The notes under the pieces were generated by a model. It was not told the DNA's origin. It saw only the letters and a list, made by a program, of their open reading frames with translations, and did not search any database. Positions 1 to 11,576 of a stretch of DNA of 64,000 nt are shown in pieces. The stretch spans positions 464,129 to 528,128 of the forward strand of contig NZ_JAANNP010000002.1 in the NCBI RefSeq assembly GCF_011250635.1, written 5' to 3'. How positions within the stretch are numbered: position 1 is the stretch's first letter; the number at the start of each line of letters is the position of its first letter. This stretch comes from Motilibacter deserti (lineage in GTDB: Bacteria; Actinomycetota; Actinomycetes; Motilibacterales; Motilibacteraceae). The position numbers were made by a program, and so were the translations under genes.

Positions 1-161
1 CCCACCGGTGCCACCGCCTCCACCTCCGGCGTCCCCGCGGCCGCCGCCGGCGCGAGCCGAACGGACGCCAAACCAAGGGACGCGAGGACGACCGCCGCGA
101 GCCCGAGCCCCATCGCGCACGCCCGCCCGAGCCGTACCCCCACCGATCGTCCGAGCCCCAT
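1..161 (-). CDS. Secreted protein, N-terminal part only (M23 peptidase by context)
   Basis: From an ATG at 161 the leftward frame stays open to the window edge. What is visible is an export signal: a short Arg-containing n-region, the hydrophobic run GLGLAAVVLASLGLASV, and a small-residue cleavage region APAAAA. The functional body lies outside the window. Actinomycetes commonly place an M23-family cell-wall endopeptidase divergently from rpsB, so that is the likely identity, but this rests on context only. CACGCT at 168-173 lies six bases before the ATG, as in a leaderless promoter. An alternative ATG at 113 would shorten the n-region. Confidence 0.6.
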   Translation of the reverse strand, partial: MGLGRSVGVRLGRACAMGLGLAAVVLASLGLASVRLAPAAAAGTPEVEAVAPV

Positions 162-252
162 GACCCGAGCGTGGCCCGGAACGGGCCGGGACAGGGGCGT
201 GGAGGCAAAGCTGTGGACGAGTGCGGGGTGGGGGAGCAGGTTGGGGATCCCG

Positions 253-258
253 TAGACT
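253..258 (+). promoter_or_regulatory. Candidate -10 box of rpsB
   Basis: TAGACT matches the actinobacterial TANNNT -10 consensus. Transcription from about position 265 would give a leader of roughly 190 nt before rpsB. No convincing -35 element is visible 16-18 bases upstream, which is common in this group. Confidence 0.4.
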
Positions 259-327
259 TCTGCTAGCGGCCCGTTCGTGCGGGCCGACTTCGCACGCCCG
301 CAACGTCGGGCCGCACCTCCTCGGTCT

Positions 328-349
328 GTCCCCGGATTCTTTCGGGGAC
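328..349 (+). promoter_or_regulatory. Stem-loop in the rpsB leader
   Basis: GTCCCCGGA pairs with TTCGGGGAC (nine pairs including one G-T) around a TTCT loop, about 100 nt upstream of the rpsB start. S2 genes are autoregulated through their leaders in several bacteria, so this is a candidate element. There is no U-tract, so simple termination is less likely. Confidence 0.45.
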
Positions 350-452
350 GGCACGGGCGCGGCCTCGCGGGCGTCAGGCGCGCCCGCGCAACCGCCCGGG
401 CGCGAGAACCGAGGCGCGCGCCGACCAGGCGCGCAGAGGAGGCCGACCGGCC

Positions 453-1352
453 ATGGCCGTCGTCAGCATGCGGCAGTTGCTCGACAGCGGTGTCCACTTC
501 GGGCACCAGACCCGGCGCTGGAACCCGAAGATGAAGCGCTTCATCTTCACCGAGCGCAACGGCATCTACATCATCGATCTGCAGCAGTCGCTGTCCTACA
601 TCGACAACGCGTTCGAGTTCATCAAGCAGACGGTCGCCCACGGCGGCACGATCCTGTTCATCGGCACGAAGAAGCAGGCGCAGGAGGCGATCGCCGAGCA
701 GGCGACCCGCGTCGGCATGCCCTACGTCAACCAGCGCTGGCTGGGCGGCATGCTCACCAACTTCTCGACCGTGCACAAGCGCCTCCAGCGCCTCAAGGAG
801 CTCGAGCAGATCGACTTCGAGGACGTGCCGGGCAGCGGCATGACCAAGAAGGAGCTCCTGGTCCTCCAGCGCGAGAAGGAGAAGCTGGAGAAGACTCTCG
901 GCGGTATCCGTGACATGGCCCGCACCCCGAGCGCGGTGTGGATCGTGGACACGAAGAAGGAGCACATCGCCGTCGGTGAGGCCCGCAAGCTGGGCATCCC
1001 GGTCGTCGCGATCCTCGACACCAACTGCGACCCCGACGAGGTCGACTACAAGATCCCGGGCAACGACGACGCGATCCGCTCCGTCACGCTGCTCACCCGT
1101 GTCGTCGCGGACGCCGTGGCCGAGGGCCTGATGGCTCGCGCCGGCGTGCGCACCGGCGAGGAGGCCGGCACGCCCGAGGGCGTCGCCGCCGACGAGCCGC
1201 TCGCCGAGTGGGAGCAGCAGCTCCTGGCCGGCGGCAACGCCGGCGCGGCCGGTGCCGCTCCCGACCAGCCGGTCGCCGACCAGCCGGTCGCCGAGCAGCC
1301 GGTCGCCGAGCAGCCGGCCACCGGCGAGGGCCCCGCGGGCGCGTCCGCCTGA
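453..1352 (+). CDS. rpsB: 30S ribosomal protein S2
   Basis: Structural protein of the small ribosomal subunit. The N-terminus carries the S2 signature [20 protein letters not shown] and the conserved core continues to about residue 240. The predicted 299 residues exceed the usual 230-260 because of a C-terminal extension of about 55 residues rich in Ala, Gly, Glu and Pro, including the repeat [18 protein letters not shown]. Such extensions are typical of actinobacterial S2. The ATG at 453 is preceded by an AGAGGAGG ribosome-binding site. It is the first gene of the rpsB-tsf-pyrH-frr run, and a strong hairpin separates it from tsf. Confidence 0.98.
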   Translation: MAVVSMRQLLDSGVHFGHQTRRWNPKMKRFIFTERNGIYIIDLQQSLSYIDNAFEFIKQTVAHGGTILFIGTKKQAQEAIAEQATRVGMPYVNQRWLGGMLTNFSTVHKRLQRLKELEQIDFEDVPGSGMTKKELLVLQREKEKLEKTLGGIRDMARTPSAVWIVDTKKEHIAVGEARKLGIPVVAILDTNCDPDEVDYKIPGNDDAIRSVTLLTRVVADAVAEGLMARAGVRTGEEAGTPEGVAADEPLAEWEQQLLAGGNAGAAGAAPDQPVADQPVAEQPVAEQPATGEGPAGASA

Positions 1353-1377
1353 CCCGTCAGCACCCCAGCTGTCAGTA

Positions 1378-1410
1378 CGCCGGGCGGGCCGCGCTCGCGG
1401 CTCCCCGGCG
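1378..1410 (+). terminator. Hairpin between rpsB and tsf
   Basis: CGCCGGG (1378-1384) pairs with CCCGGCG (1404-1410), and inside it GCCGCG pairs with CGCGGC. There is no T-run downstream. It fits a partial terminator or attenuator setting the S2:EF-Ts ratio, or an mRNA-stability element. Confidence 0.5.
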
Positions 1411-1501
1411 TCGCTGCGCCGGGCGCGCGCACCGCGTACGGCACCAGCACTCCGCCGATCCGGCACGAACCTCCCCACCCCCGATCCTCATAGGAGCAGG
1501 C

Positions 1502-2320
1502 ATGGCCAGTTTCAGCGCAGCGGACGTCAAGCGGCTCCGCGAGCTGACCGGCGCCGGGATGATGGACTGCAAGAAGGCGCTCGAGGAGGCCGAGGGCGAC
1601 TTCGACAAGGCGGTCGAGGTCCTGCGCGTCAAGATGGGCGCCAAGGTCGACAAGAAGGCCGGCGAGCGAACGACGTCCAACGGCATCGTCGCGGCGGCCG
1701 AGGGCGCGCTCGTCGAGCTGCGCTGCGAGACCGACTTCGTGGCGAAGAACGAGCAGTTCCAGCAGCTCGCGAACGACATCGTCGCCCACGTCGCCAAGAC
1801 CGGCATCACCGACACCGAGGCGCTCCTCGCCGAGAAGCTCGCCGACGGCGCGACCATCGCCGAGAACCTCAAGTCGGCCTCCGCTGTCATCGGCGAGAAG
1901 ATCGAGCTCGGCTCCGTGTCGTTCTTCGACGGCCAGGTCGCGGCCTACATGCACAAGCGCAGCAGCGACCTGCCCCCGCAGGTGGGCGTGCTCGTCGAGT
2001 TCGACGGCGCCGACATCGAGGCGGCCCGTGGCGCGGCCATGCAGATCGCCGCGATGCGCCCGCAGTTCGTCACCCGCGACGAGGTCCCGGCCGAGACGGT
2101 CGAGAACGAGCGCCGCATCGCCGAGGCGACGGCACGCGAGGAGGGCAAGCCCGAGGGCGCGCTCCCCAAGATCGTCGAGGGCCGGGTCAACGGCTTCTTC
2201 AAGGACGTCGTCCTGCTCGAGCAGGCGTCGGTCCAGGACAGCAAGAAGAGCGTCAAGCAGCTGCTCGACGAGAAGGGCGTGACCGTCAAGCGGTTCGCGC
2301 GCTTCGAGGTCGGCGCCTGA
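1502..2320 (+). CDS. tsf: Elongation factor Ts
   Basis: Guanine-nucleotide exchange factor that recycles EF-Tu-GDP. The product of 272 residues has the UBA-like N-terminal domain with signature [16 protein letters not shown] near residue 10 and the second signature [13 protein letters not shown] near residue 70, followed by the core and coiled-coil region. The start is the ATG at 1502, preceded by a TAGGAG ribosome-binding site; the reading frame runs further upstream, but those codons show no family similarity. It follows rpsB after 149 nt, as in most bacteria. Confidence 0.98.
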   Translation: MASFSAADVKRLRELTGAGMMDCKKALEEAEGDFDKAVEVLRVKMGAKVDKKAGERTTSNGIVAAAEGALVELRCETDFVAKNEQFQQLANDIVAHVAKTGITDTEALLAEKLADGATIAENLKSASAVIGEKIELGSVSFFDGQVAAYMHKRSSDLPPQVGVLVEFDGADIEAARGAAMQIAAMRPQFVTRDEVPAETVENERRIAEATAREEGKPEGALPKIVEGRVNGFFKDVVLLEQASVQDSKKSVKQLLDEKGVTVKRFARFEVGA

Positions 2321-2350
2321 CCTCCAGCGGGTAGCGCCACCGCAACCGCA

Positions 2351-2389
2351 CGCTGCGTGGACCCCGGCTCCGGCCGGGGCCATGCAGCG
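2351..2389 (+). terminator. Two-tier hairpin between tsf and pyrH
   Basis: CGCTGC (2351-2356) pairs with GCAGCG (2384-2389), and inside it CCCCGGC (2362-2368) pairs with GCCGGGG (2373-2379). No T-tract follows. It is a probable terminator or attenuator, or an RNase-resistant boundary. Confidence 0.5.
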
Positions 2390-2436
2390 TTCCGCTGTAG
2401 GACACCAGCACGATCGCTCGACAGAAGGGAAGACCC

Positions 2437-3159
2437 GTGGGACAGCTGAGGTACGACCGGGTGCTGCTGAAGCTGTCGGGCGAGGTGTTCGGCGGCGGGT
2501 CCTTCGGCGTCGACCCCGACGTCGTGCAGAACATCGCCAGCCAGATCGCCGACATCGTCCGGGCCGGCACACAGGTCGCGATCGTCGTCGGCGGCGGCAA
2601 CTACTTCCGCGGCGGCGAGCTGTCCGAGCGCGGCATGGACCGCGCCCGCAGCGACTACATGGGCATGCTCGGCACGGTCATGAACTGCCTGGCCCTCCAG
2701 GACTTCCTGGAGAAGCAGGGCATCGACACCCGCGTGCAGACCGCCATCACGATGGGCCAGGTCGCCGAGCCCTACATCCCGCGCCGCGCCACCCGTCACC
2801 TGGAGAAGGGGCGCGTCGTCATCTTCGGCGCCGGCGTCGGCATGCCGTTCTTCTCCACCGACACCGCCTCCGCGCAGCGCGCGCTCGAGATCGGCGCGCA
2901 GGTGCTGCTGATGGCGAAGGCCGTGGACGGGGTCTACGACGACGACCCGCGCACCAACCCCGAGGCCAAGCGGTTCGAGCGGGTCTCCTACCAGGAGGTG
3001 CTGCGCCGCGGGCTCAAGGTGGCCGACGCGACGGCGTTCAGCCTCTGCATGGACAACCGGCTCCCGATCATCGTCTTCAACCTGCTCGAGGACGGCAACA
3101 TCGCCCGGGCGGTCAACGGCGACACCATCGGCACCCTCGTCTCCAACGCCACCGACTAG
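2437..3159 (+). CDS. pyrH: UMP kinase
   Basis: Phosphorylates UMP to UDP with ATP in pyrimidine nucleotide synthesis. It belongs to the amino-acid-kinase fold, not the eukaryotic UMP/CMP kinase fold. The 240 residues match the family length. Visible motifs are the N-terminal phosphate loop [21 protein letters not shown], and [18 protein letters not shown] near the nucleotide site. Translation starts at GTG 2437 after AGAAGGGA. It sits between tsf and frr, the conserved order, and is probably cotranscribed with frr. Confidence 0.98.
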   Translation: MGQLRYDRVLLKLSGEVFGGGSFGVDPDVVQNIASQIADIVRAGTQVAIVVGGGNYFRGGELSERGMDRARSDYMGMLGTVMNCLALQDFLEKQGIDTRVQTAITMGQVAEPYIPRRATRHLEKGRVVIFGAGVGMPFFSTDTASAQRALEIGAQVLLMAKAVDGVYDDDPRTNPEAKRFERVSYQEVLRRGLKVADATAFSLCMDNRLPIIVFNLLEDGNIARAVNGDTIGTLVSNATD

Positions 3160-3211
3160 CCGCTGCACGCCCGCTGGCGCGTGCCTGAGCCACGGGCACC
3201 CGGACGGGCGA

Positions 3212-3217
3212 TAACCT
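3212..3217 (+). promoter_or_regulatory. Candidate internal -10 box upstream of frr
   Basis: TAACCT fits the TANNNT -10 pattern and would start a transcript about 70 nt before frr. No strong -35 is visible, so this may only supplement read-through from pyrH. Confidence 0.3.
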
Positions 3218-3293
3218 TGCGTCCGGCCCGTGGATGCCCCGGGCCGCACCGCTCAACGTTCCTGCTCGTCCAGCCCCGCGAAGGGAGACTCCC

Positions 3294-3851
3294 GTGATCG
3301 ACGACACCCTTCTCGAGGCCGAGGAGAAGATGGAGAAGGCGGTGAACGTCGCGAAGGAGGACTTCGCGACGATCCGCACCGGCCGCGCCAACCCGGCCCT
3401 GTTCAACAAGATCGTGGTCGACTACTACGGCACCGTCACGCCGGTCAACCAGCTGGCGTCCTTCCAGACGCCGGACCCGCGCCTGATCGTCGTCACGCCG
3501 TACGACAAGGGCTCCCTCGGCGCGATCGAGCGCGCGATCCGCGACTCCGACCTCGGGGTCAACCCCTCGAACGACGGGTCCGTCATCCGCGTGCCGCTGC
3601 CGCAGCTCACCGAGGAGCGCCGCCGCGACTTCATCAAGATCGCCCGCGGCAAGGCCGAGGACGCCCGGGTCTCGATCCGCAGCGTCCGCCGCCACGCCAA
3701 GGAGGCGCTGGACAAGCTGGCCAAGGACGGCGAGGCCGGCGAGGACGACGTCACGCGTGCCGAGAAGCAGCTCGAGGCGACGACGAAGCGCTACGTCGAG
3801 TCCGTCGATGACCTGCTCAAGCACAAAGAAGCAGAGCTGCTCGAGGTCTGA
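3294..3851 (+). CDS. frr: Ribosome recycling factor
   Basis: With EF-G it splits post-termination ribosomes. The 185-residue product has the normal family length, with the helical domain ([21 protein letters not shown]) and the C-terminal helices containing [16 protein letters not shown] and [13 protein letters not shown]. The GTG at 3294, after an AAGGGAG ribosome-binding site, gives the canonical N-terminus [13 protein letters not shown]; an in-frame start 60 bases upstream would add unconserved residues. cdsA follows after three bases, so the two are cotranslated. Confidence 0.98.
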   Translation: MIDDTLLEAEEKMEKAVNVAKEDFATIRTGRANPALFNKIVVDYYGTVTPVNQLASFQTPDPRLIVVTPYDKGSLGAIERAIRDSDLGVNPSNDGSVIRVPLPQLTEERRRDFIKIARGKAEDARVSIRSVRRHAKEALDKLAKDGEAGEDDVTRAEKQLEATTKRYVESVDDLLKHKEAELLEV

Positions 3852-3854
3852 CCC

Positions 3855-4769
3855 ATGGTGGCGCCCAACGCCGCGCGTCCGGCAGGAGAGACGGTAGGAA
3901 GCGGGAGCGAGGCGTTGGCAGCGAATCGGCGGCGCAGGAAGGCCCCGAGCAAGCGCACCCCGCGCAATCTCGGGCGCAACCTGCCCGTAGCGATCGCCGT
4001 CAGCCTGGTCATGGGCGGGCTGCTGCTCGCCAGCCTCTACGTCCAGCCCAGCATCTTCGTCGGGCTCGCCGCTGTCGCCGCCCTGCTCGGGGTCTCCGAG
4101 CTGGTGCAGGCATTCGGCGCGCGCGGCATCACCATGCCGGGCATCCTGCTCGGGATCGCCGCGGTGGCGACCCTCGTGGCGGCGTACGCCGGGGGCGAGC
4201 CGGCGCTGCTCGCGGCCTTCACGCTCTCCGTGCTCGGCGTCGCCGCCTGGCGAGGGGTCAAGGGGCCCGAGGGCTTCGTCCGTGACGCGACCGCCGCCTT
4301 CTTCACCCTCGCCTACGTCCCGCTCCTCACCGGCTTCGCCCTGCTCTCGCTGCGCGCTGACGACGGCCCGGACCGGGTCGTCGTGTTCGTGCTGGCCGTG
4401 GTGGCCAACGACGTGGGCGGCTACGCCACCGGCGTCCTCTTCGGCCGGCACAAGCTGGCGCCCCGCGTCAGCCCGGGCAAGACCTGGGAGGGGCTGGCCG
4501 GCTCGCTGGTCGTCGCCGCCGCCGGGACGGCCGCGTCCGTCGCCTGGCTGCTCGACGGCCCGGTCTGGGCCGGGGCGCTGCTCGGAGTCGCCTGCTGCCT
4601 CACGGCGACCGCCGGCGACCTCGCCGAGTCGCTGATCAAGCGCGACCTCGGAATCAAGGACATGGGCACGTTGTTGCCCGGTCACGGTGGCGTGATGGAC
4701 CGCCTGGACTCGCTGCTGCCCACCGCTCCCGTGGCCTACCTCCTGATTGAGTATGTCGTCCTCCGATAA
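3855..4769 (+). CDS. cdsA: Phosphatidate cytidylyltransferase
   Basis: Makes CDP-diacylglycerol from phosphatidate and CTP, the precursor for phosphatidylglycerol (see pgsA at 52480) and phosphatidylinositol. It is an integral membrane protein with about eight hydrophobic segments after a basic cytoplasmic N-terminus of 40 residues. The family signature is intact near the C-terminus: [13 protein letters not shown] followed by [14 protein letters not shown]. Length is 304 residues. It begins three bases after frr, and its 3' end overlaps the rlmN start region, so translation is coupled. Confidence 0.96.
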   Translation: MVAPNAARPAGETVGSGSEALAANRRRRKAPSKRTPRNLGRNLPVAIAVSLVMGGLLLASLYVQPSIFVGLAAVAALLGVSELVQAFGARGITMPGILLGIAAVATLVAAYAGGEPALLAAFTLSVLGVAAWRGVKGPEGFVRDATAAFFTLAYVPLLTGFALLSLRADDGPDRVVVFVLAVVANDVGGYATGVLFGRHKLAPRVSPGKTWEGLAGSLVVAAAGTAASVAWLLDGPVWAGALLGVACCLTATAGDLAESLIKRDLGIKDMGTLLPGHGGVMDRLDSLLPTAPVAYLLIEYVVLR

Positions 4770-6087
4770 CGCCCCTCCCGCCGACGCTGCCGCCAGCGCC
4801 GCGCCCGCTGCTGCCCCGACGCCCCCGCCGACGCCCACGCCGACGCGGCCGCAGCCGCCCGGCCTGGTCCTCGCCGCACCTCGCCGCGGCAAGCCTCCTC
4901 GCCACCTGTCCGACCTGACCCCCGAGGAGCGGCGCGCCGCCGTCGTCGAGCTCGGCGAGCCGGCGTACCGCGCGAAGCAGCTGTCGACCCACTGGTTCGG
5001 CCGGCTGGTCGACGACCCCGCCGCGATGCCCGACCTGCCCAAGCCGGTGCGCACGAAGCTGGCCGAAGCGCTCCTGCCGCAGCTGCTGACGCCCGTGCGC
5101 GAGTGGGAGACCGACGGCGGGGCGACCCGCAAGCAGCTCTGGCGGCTGCACGACGGCGCCCTCGTCGAGGCCGTCCTCATGCGCTACGGCGCGCGGGTGA
5201 CCGGTGAGGTGTCCGGCGGGCTCATCACCGGCCTGGGTGACGAGTCGGCCTACGACGAGGCCGGCGGCGACGACGCGGCCGGGGCCCGGCGCTCGCGCGT
5301 CACCATGTGCGTGAGCAGCCAGGCCGGCTGCGGCATGGCCTGCCCGTTCTGCGCGACGGGGCAGCAGGGGCTGACCCGCAACCTGTCGACCGCCGAGATC
5401 GTGGAGCAGGTGCTGGCCGGTGCCCGCGCGCTCGAGCGCGGCCACGTCGCCGGCGGGCCGGGCCGGGTCAGCAACGTGGTCTTCATGGGCATGGGCGAGC
5501 CGCTCGCCAACTACAACGCCGTGGTCGGGGCCGTCCGCCGGCTCACCGACCCCGCGCCCGACGGGCTCGGCATGTCCCGGCGCGGCATCACCGTGTCCAC
5601 GGTGGGCTTGGCGCCCGCCATCCGCCGGCTCGCCGGCGAGGGGCTGCCGGTCACGCTCGCGGTCAGCCTGCACGCCCCCGACGACGAGCTGCGCGACACG
5701 CTGGTGCCGATCAACACCCGCTACAAGGTCGACGAGGTGCTCGACGCGGCGTGGCACTACGCCGACACGACCTCGCGTCGTGTATCCATCGAGTACGCGC
5801 TGATCCGCGACGTCAACGACCAGGCCTGGCGCGCCGACCTGCTGGGACGCAAGCTCAAGGGGCATCTGGTGCACGTCAACCTGATCCCGCTCAACCCGAC
5901 GCCGGGGTCGAAGTGGACCGCGTCGCGCGAGCGCGACGAGCGCGCCTTCGTGCGCGCCCTCGAGCACCACGGCGTCCCCGTCACCGTCCGCGACACCCGC
6001 GGGCGCGAGATCGAGGGGGCCTGCGGGCAGCTCGCTGCGGCCGACGCGGCGGGCCCGGCGCCCGCAGCGGCCGGCACGGACGTCTGA
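4753..6087 (+). CDS. rlmN: Dual-specificity 23S rRNA/tRNA adenine-C2 methyltransferase RlmN
   Basis: Radical-SAM enzyme that methylates C2 of A2503 in 23S rRNA and A37 of some tRNAs. The cluster motif CGMACPFC gives Cys193, Cys197 and Cys200 in CxxxCxxC spacing. The resolving Cys of the ping-pong mechanism is in [12 protein letters not shown] near the C-terminus. At 444 residues it is longer than usual because of a Pro/Ala-rich N-terminal extension of about 40 residues and loop insertions. I use ATG 4753; TTG 4747 in the same frame is an alternative. The gene overlaps the 3' end of cdsA by 17 bases. Confidence 0.95.
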   Translation: MSSSDNAPPADAAASAAPAAAPTPPPTPTPTRPQPPGLVLAAPRRGKPPRHLSDLTPEERRAAVVELGEPAYRAKQLSTHWFGRLVDDPAAMPDLPKPVRTKLAEALLPQLLTPVREWETDGGATRKQLWRLHDGALVEAVLMRYGARVTGEVSGGLITGLGDESAYDEAGGDDAAGARRSRVTMCVSSQAGCGMACPFCATGQQGLTRNLSTAEIVEQVLAGARALERGHVAGGPGRVSNVVFMGMGEPLANYNAVVGAVRRLTDPAPDGLGMSRRGITVSTVGLAPAIRRLAGEGLPVTLAVSLHAPDDELRDTLVPINTRYKVDEVLDAAWHYADTTSRRVSIEYALIRDVNDQAWRADLLGRKLKGHLVHVNLIPLNPTPGSKWTASRERDERAFVRALEHHGVPVTVRDTRGREIEGACGQLAAADAAGPAPAAAGTDV

Positions 6088-6088
6088 G

Positions 6089-6793
6089 GTGCGCGCGCGA
6101 CGTCGGGACCACCGCCGGCTGCGCCGGGCCGGCTGGCTGCGCCGGGGCTACGCCCGCCGCCAGGTCGACGAGCTGCTCGCGCACGTCGAGCGGCGGCTGA
6201 GCGCGGGGGACCCGGTCGCCGCGGCCGACGTCCGCCGTGCCGGCTTCGACCTCGTACGCCACGGCTACGAGATCGGGGCCGTCGACCGGCTGCTCGACCG
6301 GCTGGAGCGGCGCTGCGTCGAGCAGGCGTTCGCCGGCGAGCCGCTGTGGGCGCTCGAGGACGAGCTGCGCAGCGACGCGGTGCGGCTGCGTGAGGAGCTC
6401 TCCGGGCCGCCCGGGATGCGCTTCGCCCGGCTCGGCCGGCTGCACCGCGGCTACGCGCCCGCCGACGTCGACGCCCTGGTCGAGCGCGTGCTGCGCGCCC
6501 TCGACCCCTTCGCGGCGACGCCGGACGGCGACCAGGTCCAGGCCGACGACGTGCGCTTCACGGTCTTCTCCCGCGTCCGCGGCGGCTACGCCGAGACCGG
6601 CGTGGACGACGTGATGGACCGGGTCGTCGACCTGCTGCTGCGCCACGCCGTGCTGCGCGCCCAGATCGCCGCGGCCGAGGTCGTGCAGGCGCTCGGGCCG
6701 GAGGCCTTCGCCCAGCCGTCCTACCTTGACGAGGCGCCGCCGTCCTACTCCGAGCCCGACCCGCCGCTGTCGGCGGCCGGCGGGGCCGGCTGA
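6089..6793 (+). CDS. DivIVA-repeat protein
   Basis: The 234-residue protein contains four diverged copies of the DivIVA N-terminal motif: [42 protein letters not shown] and [14 protein letters not shown]. In DivIVA/Wag31 the corresponding segment senses curved membrane. Tandem-repeat relatives are known as an uncharacterised actinobacterial family. No transmembrane segment or long coiled coil is visible, unlike true DivIVA. The start is GTG 6089, one base after the rlmN stop, so it is translated with rlmN. The 3' end overlaps the convergent gene by 49 bases. A role at poles or septa is inference. Confidence 0.8.
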   Translation: MRARRRDHRRLRRAGWLRRGYARRQVDELLAHVERRLSAGDPVAAADVRRAGFDLVRHGYEIGAVDRLLDRLERRCVEQAFAGEPLWALEDELRSDAVRLREELSGPPGMRFARLGRLHRGYAPADVDALVERVLRALDPFAATPDGDQVQADDVRFTVFSRVRGGYAETGVDDVMDRVVDLLLRHAVLRAQIAAAEVVQALGPEAFAQPSYLDEAPPSYSEPDPPLSAAGGAG

Positions 6794-7206
6794 CCCGTCT
6801 GCCGCGGGGCCGGCGGCGTTGCCCGCCCGAGCACCCGGTCCACGGTCAGCTCGACCACCACGCGCTCGGGGTTGGGCCGCGGCTGCCGGTACCGCCGCGC
6901 GTACGCCGCCTCGGCCGCCGCGACCGACTCCGCGTCCGTCCGGACCGTGGCCACGCCCTCCAGCGAGAGCCAGCGCCCGCCGTCGACCTGGCAGAGCACC
7001 GCTCGCCGGCCCGCCGCGGCGTTCAGCGCCTTCACCGTGCCGCCGCCCGTGATGACACGGGCGACGCGGCGCCCGGCGTCCCAGGTGAAGCCCACAGGGA
7101 CGACGTGCGGGCTGCCGTCGGCGCGCAGTGTGGTGAGCGTCGCGAGGTGGCGCTCGGCGAGGAACTCCAGGGCCGCCTCCGGCAGCTCGTCCGGCGCCCA
7201 GCTCAC
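6745..7206 (-). CDS. Split-barrel flavin/F420-binding oxidoreductase family protein
   Basis: A 153-residue protein of the pyridoxamine-phosphate-oxidase-like split barrel. Typical elements are [20 protein letters not shown], then [20 protein letters not shown] and [20 protein letters not shown], as in actinobacterial F420-dependent PPOX-class reductases. The substrate is unknown. The GTG start at 7206 overlaps the stop of the upstream acetyltransferase by four bases (GTGA), which supports this start over longer readings. The last 22 residues are Pro/Ser/Gly-rich and overlap the convergent DivIVA-repeat gene. Confidence 0.8.
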   Translation of the reverse strand: MSWAPDELPEAALEFLAERHLATLTTLRADGSPHVVPVGFTWDAGRRVARVITGGGTVKALNAAAGRRAVLCQVDGGRWLSLEGVATVRTDAESVAAAEAAYARRYRQPRPNPERVVVELTVDRVLGRATPPAPRQTGQPAPPAADSGGSGSE

Positions 7207-7712
7207 GCCGACACCGCCGAGCCGTCGCCGGCCAGCTGCTTGCCATAGCACCGGGTCATCGGGTGGCCGGCCCAGTAGCCGTACGGCGCGATCGGCGCCC
7301 ACCCGTGCCGCTGGTAGAGCGCCATCGCCTCGGGCTGGCGCGTCCCGGTCTCCAGCCGCAGCGCCGACATGCCGCGGGCGCGGCCCTCGTCCTCGGCGGC
7401 GTCGAGCAGCGCGCGGGCCACGCCGCCGCGCCGGGCCTCGTCGGCGACGTACAGCCGCTTGAGCTCGCCGACGCCCTCCTCGAGCGGGCAGAGCGCGATG
7501 ATGCCCACCCCGTGCCCGTCCCGCTCGGCCACCAGCCAGACGAGCGCGTGCACGTCCGGGCCGAGGTCGTCGTCCTCGGGGTAGCGGCGGCGCAGCTCGT
7601 CCTCGGCCGCGGCGACCAGCCGGCGTACGTCGGGGTCGCCGGCGTCGGTCGTCGACCGGATCGCGAGAGGCGGGGCCGGCAGGCCCGCGGGGGCCGGTGT
7701 CGTGCTTTCCAC
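7203..7712 (-). CDS. GNAT family N-acetyltransferase
   Basis: A 169-residue acetyltransferase. The acetyl-CoA-binding core is visible as [20 protein letters not shown], the Q/RxxGxG/A type motif A, followed by [21 protein letters not shown] and a C-terminal Tyr-rich strand. The substrate is unknown. The start is GTG 7712; TACCGT at 7721-7726 on this strand lies eight bases upstream, so the mRNA may be leaderless. It is translationally coupled to the downstream split-barrel gene and divergent from dxr with 69 bp between them. Confidence 0.85.
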   Translation of the reverse strand: MESTTPAPAGLPAPPLAIRSTTDAGDPDVRRLVAAAEDELRRRYPEDDDLGPDVHALVWLVAERDGHGVGIIALCPLEEGVGELKRLYVADEARRGGVARALLDAAEDEGRARGMSALRLETGTRQPEAMALYQRHGWAPIAPYGYWAGHPMTRCYGKQLAGDGSAVSA

Positions 7713-7769
7713 GTCCGCAGACGGTACGTGGCGACGCGGACGGCGGTGAGCACAGCTCGCGCGGGCTGG

Positions 7770-7775
7770 GACACT
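7770..7775 (+). promoter_or_regulatory. Candidate leaderless -10 of dxr
   Basis: GACACT is followed by six bases and then the GTG start of dxr at 7782, which would put the transcription start on the start codon. There is no ribosome-binding site between them. It diverges from the TANNNT consensus in the first base. Confidence 0.4.
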
Positions 7776-7781
7776 GGGCGG

Positions 7782-9029
7782 GTGAGCGACGGACAACCGC
7801 CTGCGGGAGAGCGCAGCCTCGTCATCCTCGGCTCGACCGGCTCGATCGGCACGCAGGCGCTGGACGTCGTGCGGGCGGACCCGCGGCAGCGGTTCCGGGT
7901 CGTGGGCCTGGCGGCGGGCGGCGGACGGGTGGAGCTGCTGGCCGCGCAGGCGCTCGAGCACCGTGTCGAGGTGGTCGCGCTGTCGAGGGCGACGGCGGCG
8001 CAGGACCTGCAGCTCGCGCTCTACGCGGAGGCGCAGCGCCGCGGCTGGAGCGCCGGGGACTACGCGCTGCCGAAGATCCTGACCGGCCCCGACGCCGCGG
8101 CGGAGGTGGCCGCGTGGCCGTGCGACGTCGTGCTCAACGGCATGACGGGCTCGGTCGGCCTCGGCCCCACCCTCGCCGCCCTGCGTGCCGGCCGCACGCT
8201 GGCGCTGGCCAACAAGGAGTCGCTGGTCGCGGGCGGGCCGCTCGTGCGGGCGGCGGCGCGGCCGGGGCAGATCGTGCCGGTGGACTCCGAGCACTCTGCG
8301 CTCGCGCAGTGCTTGCGCGGCGGCGGCCCGCAGGAGGTACGCCGCCTGGTCCTGACCGCGAGCGGCGGGCCGTTCCGGGGCCGGCGCCGGGACGAGCTGG
8401 CCGGGATCACGCCCGAGCAGGCGCTCGCCCACCCCACGTGGGACATGGGGCCGGTGGTGACGATCAACTCGGCGACGCTCATGAACAAGGGCCTGGAGGT
8501 CATCGAGGCGCACGAGCTGTTCGGCGTGCCCTACGAGCGCATCGACGTGGTCGTGCACCCGCAGTCGGTCGTGCACTCGATGGTCGAGTTCTTCGACGGC
8601 TCGACGCTCGCGCAGGCCAGCCCGCCGGACATGCGGCTGCCGATCGCGCTGGCGCTGGGCTGGCCGGACCGGGTCGAGGGCGCGGCGGCGGGGTGCGACT
8701 GGACCGCGGCGCGCAGCTGGGAGTTCCTCCCGCTGGACGAGGAGGCGTTCCCGGCGGTCGCGCTGGCCAAGGCGGCCGGGACGGCCGGCGGGACGGCCCC
8801 GGCCGTGCTCAACGCGGCCAACGAGGAGTGCGTCGCGGCGTTCCTCGCCGGGCGGCTGCCGTTCGCCGGCATCGTCGACACGGTCGCGGCCGTGCTCTCC
8901 GAACATCGACAGGGCGAGCACGAGCCCCTCGGGAACGCGCTGACCGAGGCCGATGTTGTCTCTGCGGAGTCGTGGGCGAGGGCCCGTGCGCGCGAGCTGC
9001 TGGGTGCGGCCGTGGAAGACGGAGGCTGA
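7782..9029 (+). CDS. dxr: 1-deoxy-D-xylulose 5-phosphate reductoisomerase
   Basis: Second step of the MEP isoprenoid pathway: DXP to MEP with NADPH and a divalent metal. The NADPH loop [14 protein letters not shown] starts at residue 17, and the metal/substrate segment [12 protein letters not shown] and the flexible-loop region [12 protein letters not shown] are intact. Length is 415 residues. I chose GTG 7782 because family similarity begins about ten residues later. The frame is open far upstream, but that part lies over the antisense acetyltransferase gene. It clusters with ispG, another MEP enzyme, with an M50 protease gene between. Confidence 0.97.
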   Translation: MSDGQPPAGERSLVILGSTGSIGTQALDVVRADPRQRFRVVGLAAGGGRVELLAAQALEHRVEVVALSRATAAQDLQLALYAEAQRRGWSAGDYALPKILTGPDAAAEVAAWPCDVVLNGMTGSVGLGPTLAALRAGRTLALANKESLVAGGPLVRAAARPGQIVPVDSEHSALAQCLRGGGPQEVRRLVLTASGGPFRGRRRDELAGITPEQALAHPTWDMGPVVTINSATLMNKGLEVIEAHELFGVPYERIDVVVHPQSVVHSMVEFFDGSTLAQASPPDMRLPIALALGWPDRVEGAAAGCDWTAARSWEFLPLDEEAFPAVALAKAAGTAGGTAPAVLNAANEECVAAFLAGRLPFAGIVDTVAAVLSEHRQGEHEPLGNALTEADVVSAESWARARARELLGAAVEDGG

Positions 9030-9032
9030 CGG

Positions 9033-10265
9033 TTGTTCTGGCTGGGGTTCCTGCTGTTCGCGCTCGGCATCCTGTTCTCGGTGTGCCTGCACGAGGCCGG
9101 GCACATGCTGACCGCGAAGGCCTACGGCATGAAGGTCACGCAGTACTTCGCCGGCTTCGGCCCGAAGATCTGGTCCTTCCGGCGCGGTGAGACCGAGTAC
9201 GGCGTCAAGGCCATCCCGGCGGGCGGATACGTCAAGATCGTCGGGATGACGCCGCTGGAGCCGGTGGCTCCGGAGGACGACGCGCGCGCTTTCTGGCGCG
9301 CCCCGCTGCGCAGGCGGACCGTCGTGCTCGCGGCCGGCTCGCTGACCCACTTCGGCCTGGCGATCGTGGTCGCCTACATCGCCGCGCTCACCACGGGCCT
9401 GCCCAACATGGCGTGGCAGGACTTCGACCCCGCGAAGGCCGCGCCGGTCGTCGAGGTCACCGACTGCGTGATCCCGGTGCCGAACCGCGGCGAGTGCGCG
9501 CCGGGGGACCCGGCGGGCGCCGCCAAGGCGGCCGGCCTGCAGGACGGTGACCGCATCCTCGCCGTCGGCAGCACGCCCGTCGCGTCGTACGGCGACCTCG
9601 TCAAGGTGCTGCAGGCCGCGCCCGCGGGCGCCACCGAGGTCCGCTACGAGCGGGCCGGCGCCGAGCAGACCGCGACCGTGGGGCTGGTGCCGGTGCAGCG
9701 CTACGCGCCCGACGCCACCGACGACAACCCGACGACCCGGCAGGTGTCGGCCATCGGCGTGAGCGTCGTGGAGCCCGCCAGGACGCTGCACTACGGCGCG
9801 CTCGGGGCCGTCGCCGGCACCGCGTCGTTCGGCAAGGAGCTCTTCACCGGGACGTTCGAGGCGATCGGCCGGTTCCCGTCCCGCATCGACGACCTCGTGA
9901 CCGCGATCGGAGGTGGCGAGCGGTCGGCGGAGACCCCGGTGAGCGTGCTCGGCGCGAGCCGGATCGGCGGAGAGGCGTTCGAGCTCGGCGAGCCGATCGT
10001 CTTCCTCACGATCTTCATCTCGCTCAACGTCTTCATCGGCGTCTTCAACCTGTTCCCGCTGCTGCCCCTCGACGGCGGCCACATCGCCATAGCCTGGTAC
10101 GAGCGGGCCCGAGCGATCGTCGCCCGCCGACGCGGCCGCCCCGACCCGGGCCGCGTGGACTACGAGAAGCTGCTGCCGTTGACGTACGCCGTCATGCTGG
10201 TGTTCGTCTCGGTGTCGCTGCTCGCCCTGACCGCCGACATCGTGAACCCGATCCGCCTCAGCTAG
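9033..10265 (+). CDS. rseP: M50 site-2 (RIP) membrane metalloprotease
   Basis: Intramembrane zinc protease that cleaves anti-sigma factors or other membrane substrates after a first cut (RseP/Rip1 type). The zinc motif HEAGH is at residues 20-24 inside the first membrane helix, and the second ligand motif LLPLDGGH is near residue 345. A PDZ-like domain lies between (about 165-225: [20 protein letters not shown]). Length is 410 residues with about four membrane segments. The start is TTG 9033, three bases after dxr. The dxr-rseP-ispG order is conserved in actinomycetes. Confidence 0.95.
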   Translation: MFWLGFLLFALGILFSVCLHEAGHMLTAKAYGMKVTQYFAGFGPKIWSFRRGETEYGVKAIPAGGYVKIVGMTPLEPVAPEDDARAFWRAPLRRRTVVLAAGSLTHFGLAIVVAYIAALTTGLPNMAWQDFDPAKAAPVVEVTDCVIPVPNRGECAPGDPAGAAKAAGLQDGDRILAVGSTPVASYGDLVKVLQAAPAGATEVRYERAGAEQTATVGLVPVQRYAPDATDDNPTTRQVSAIGVSVVEPARTLHYGALGAVAGTASFGKELFTGTFEAIGRFPSRIDDLVTAIGGGERSAETPVSVLGASRIGGEAFELGEPIVFLTIFISLNVFIGVFNLFPLLPLDGGHIAIAWYERARAIVARRRGRPDPGRVDYEKLLPLTYAVMLVFVSVSLLALTADIVNPIRLS

Positions 10266-10278
10266 GGAGCATCCCGTC

Positions 10279-11487
<1,209 letters not shown>

Positions 11488-11576
11488 CCCCGGACGGGCA
11501 GACGAGCCACCGCGACCGGCAGACGGCTCGACATCGGAGCGGGCCCGGCGACGGGCCCGGGCGGGAGGAGGGGGAC

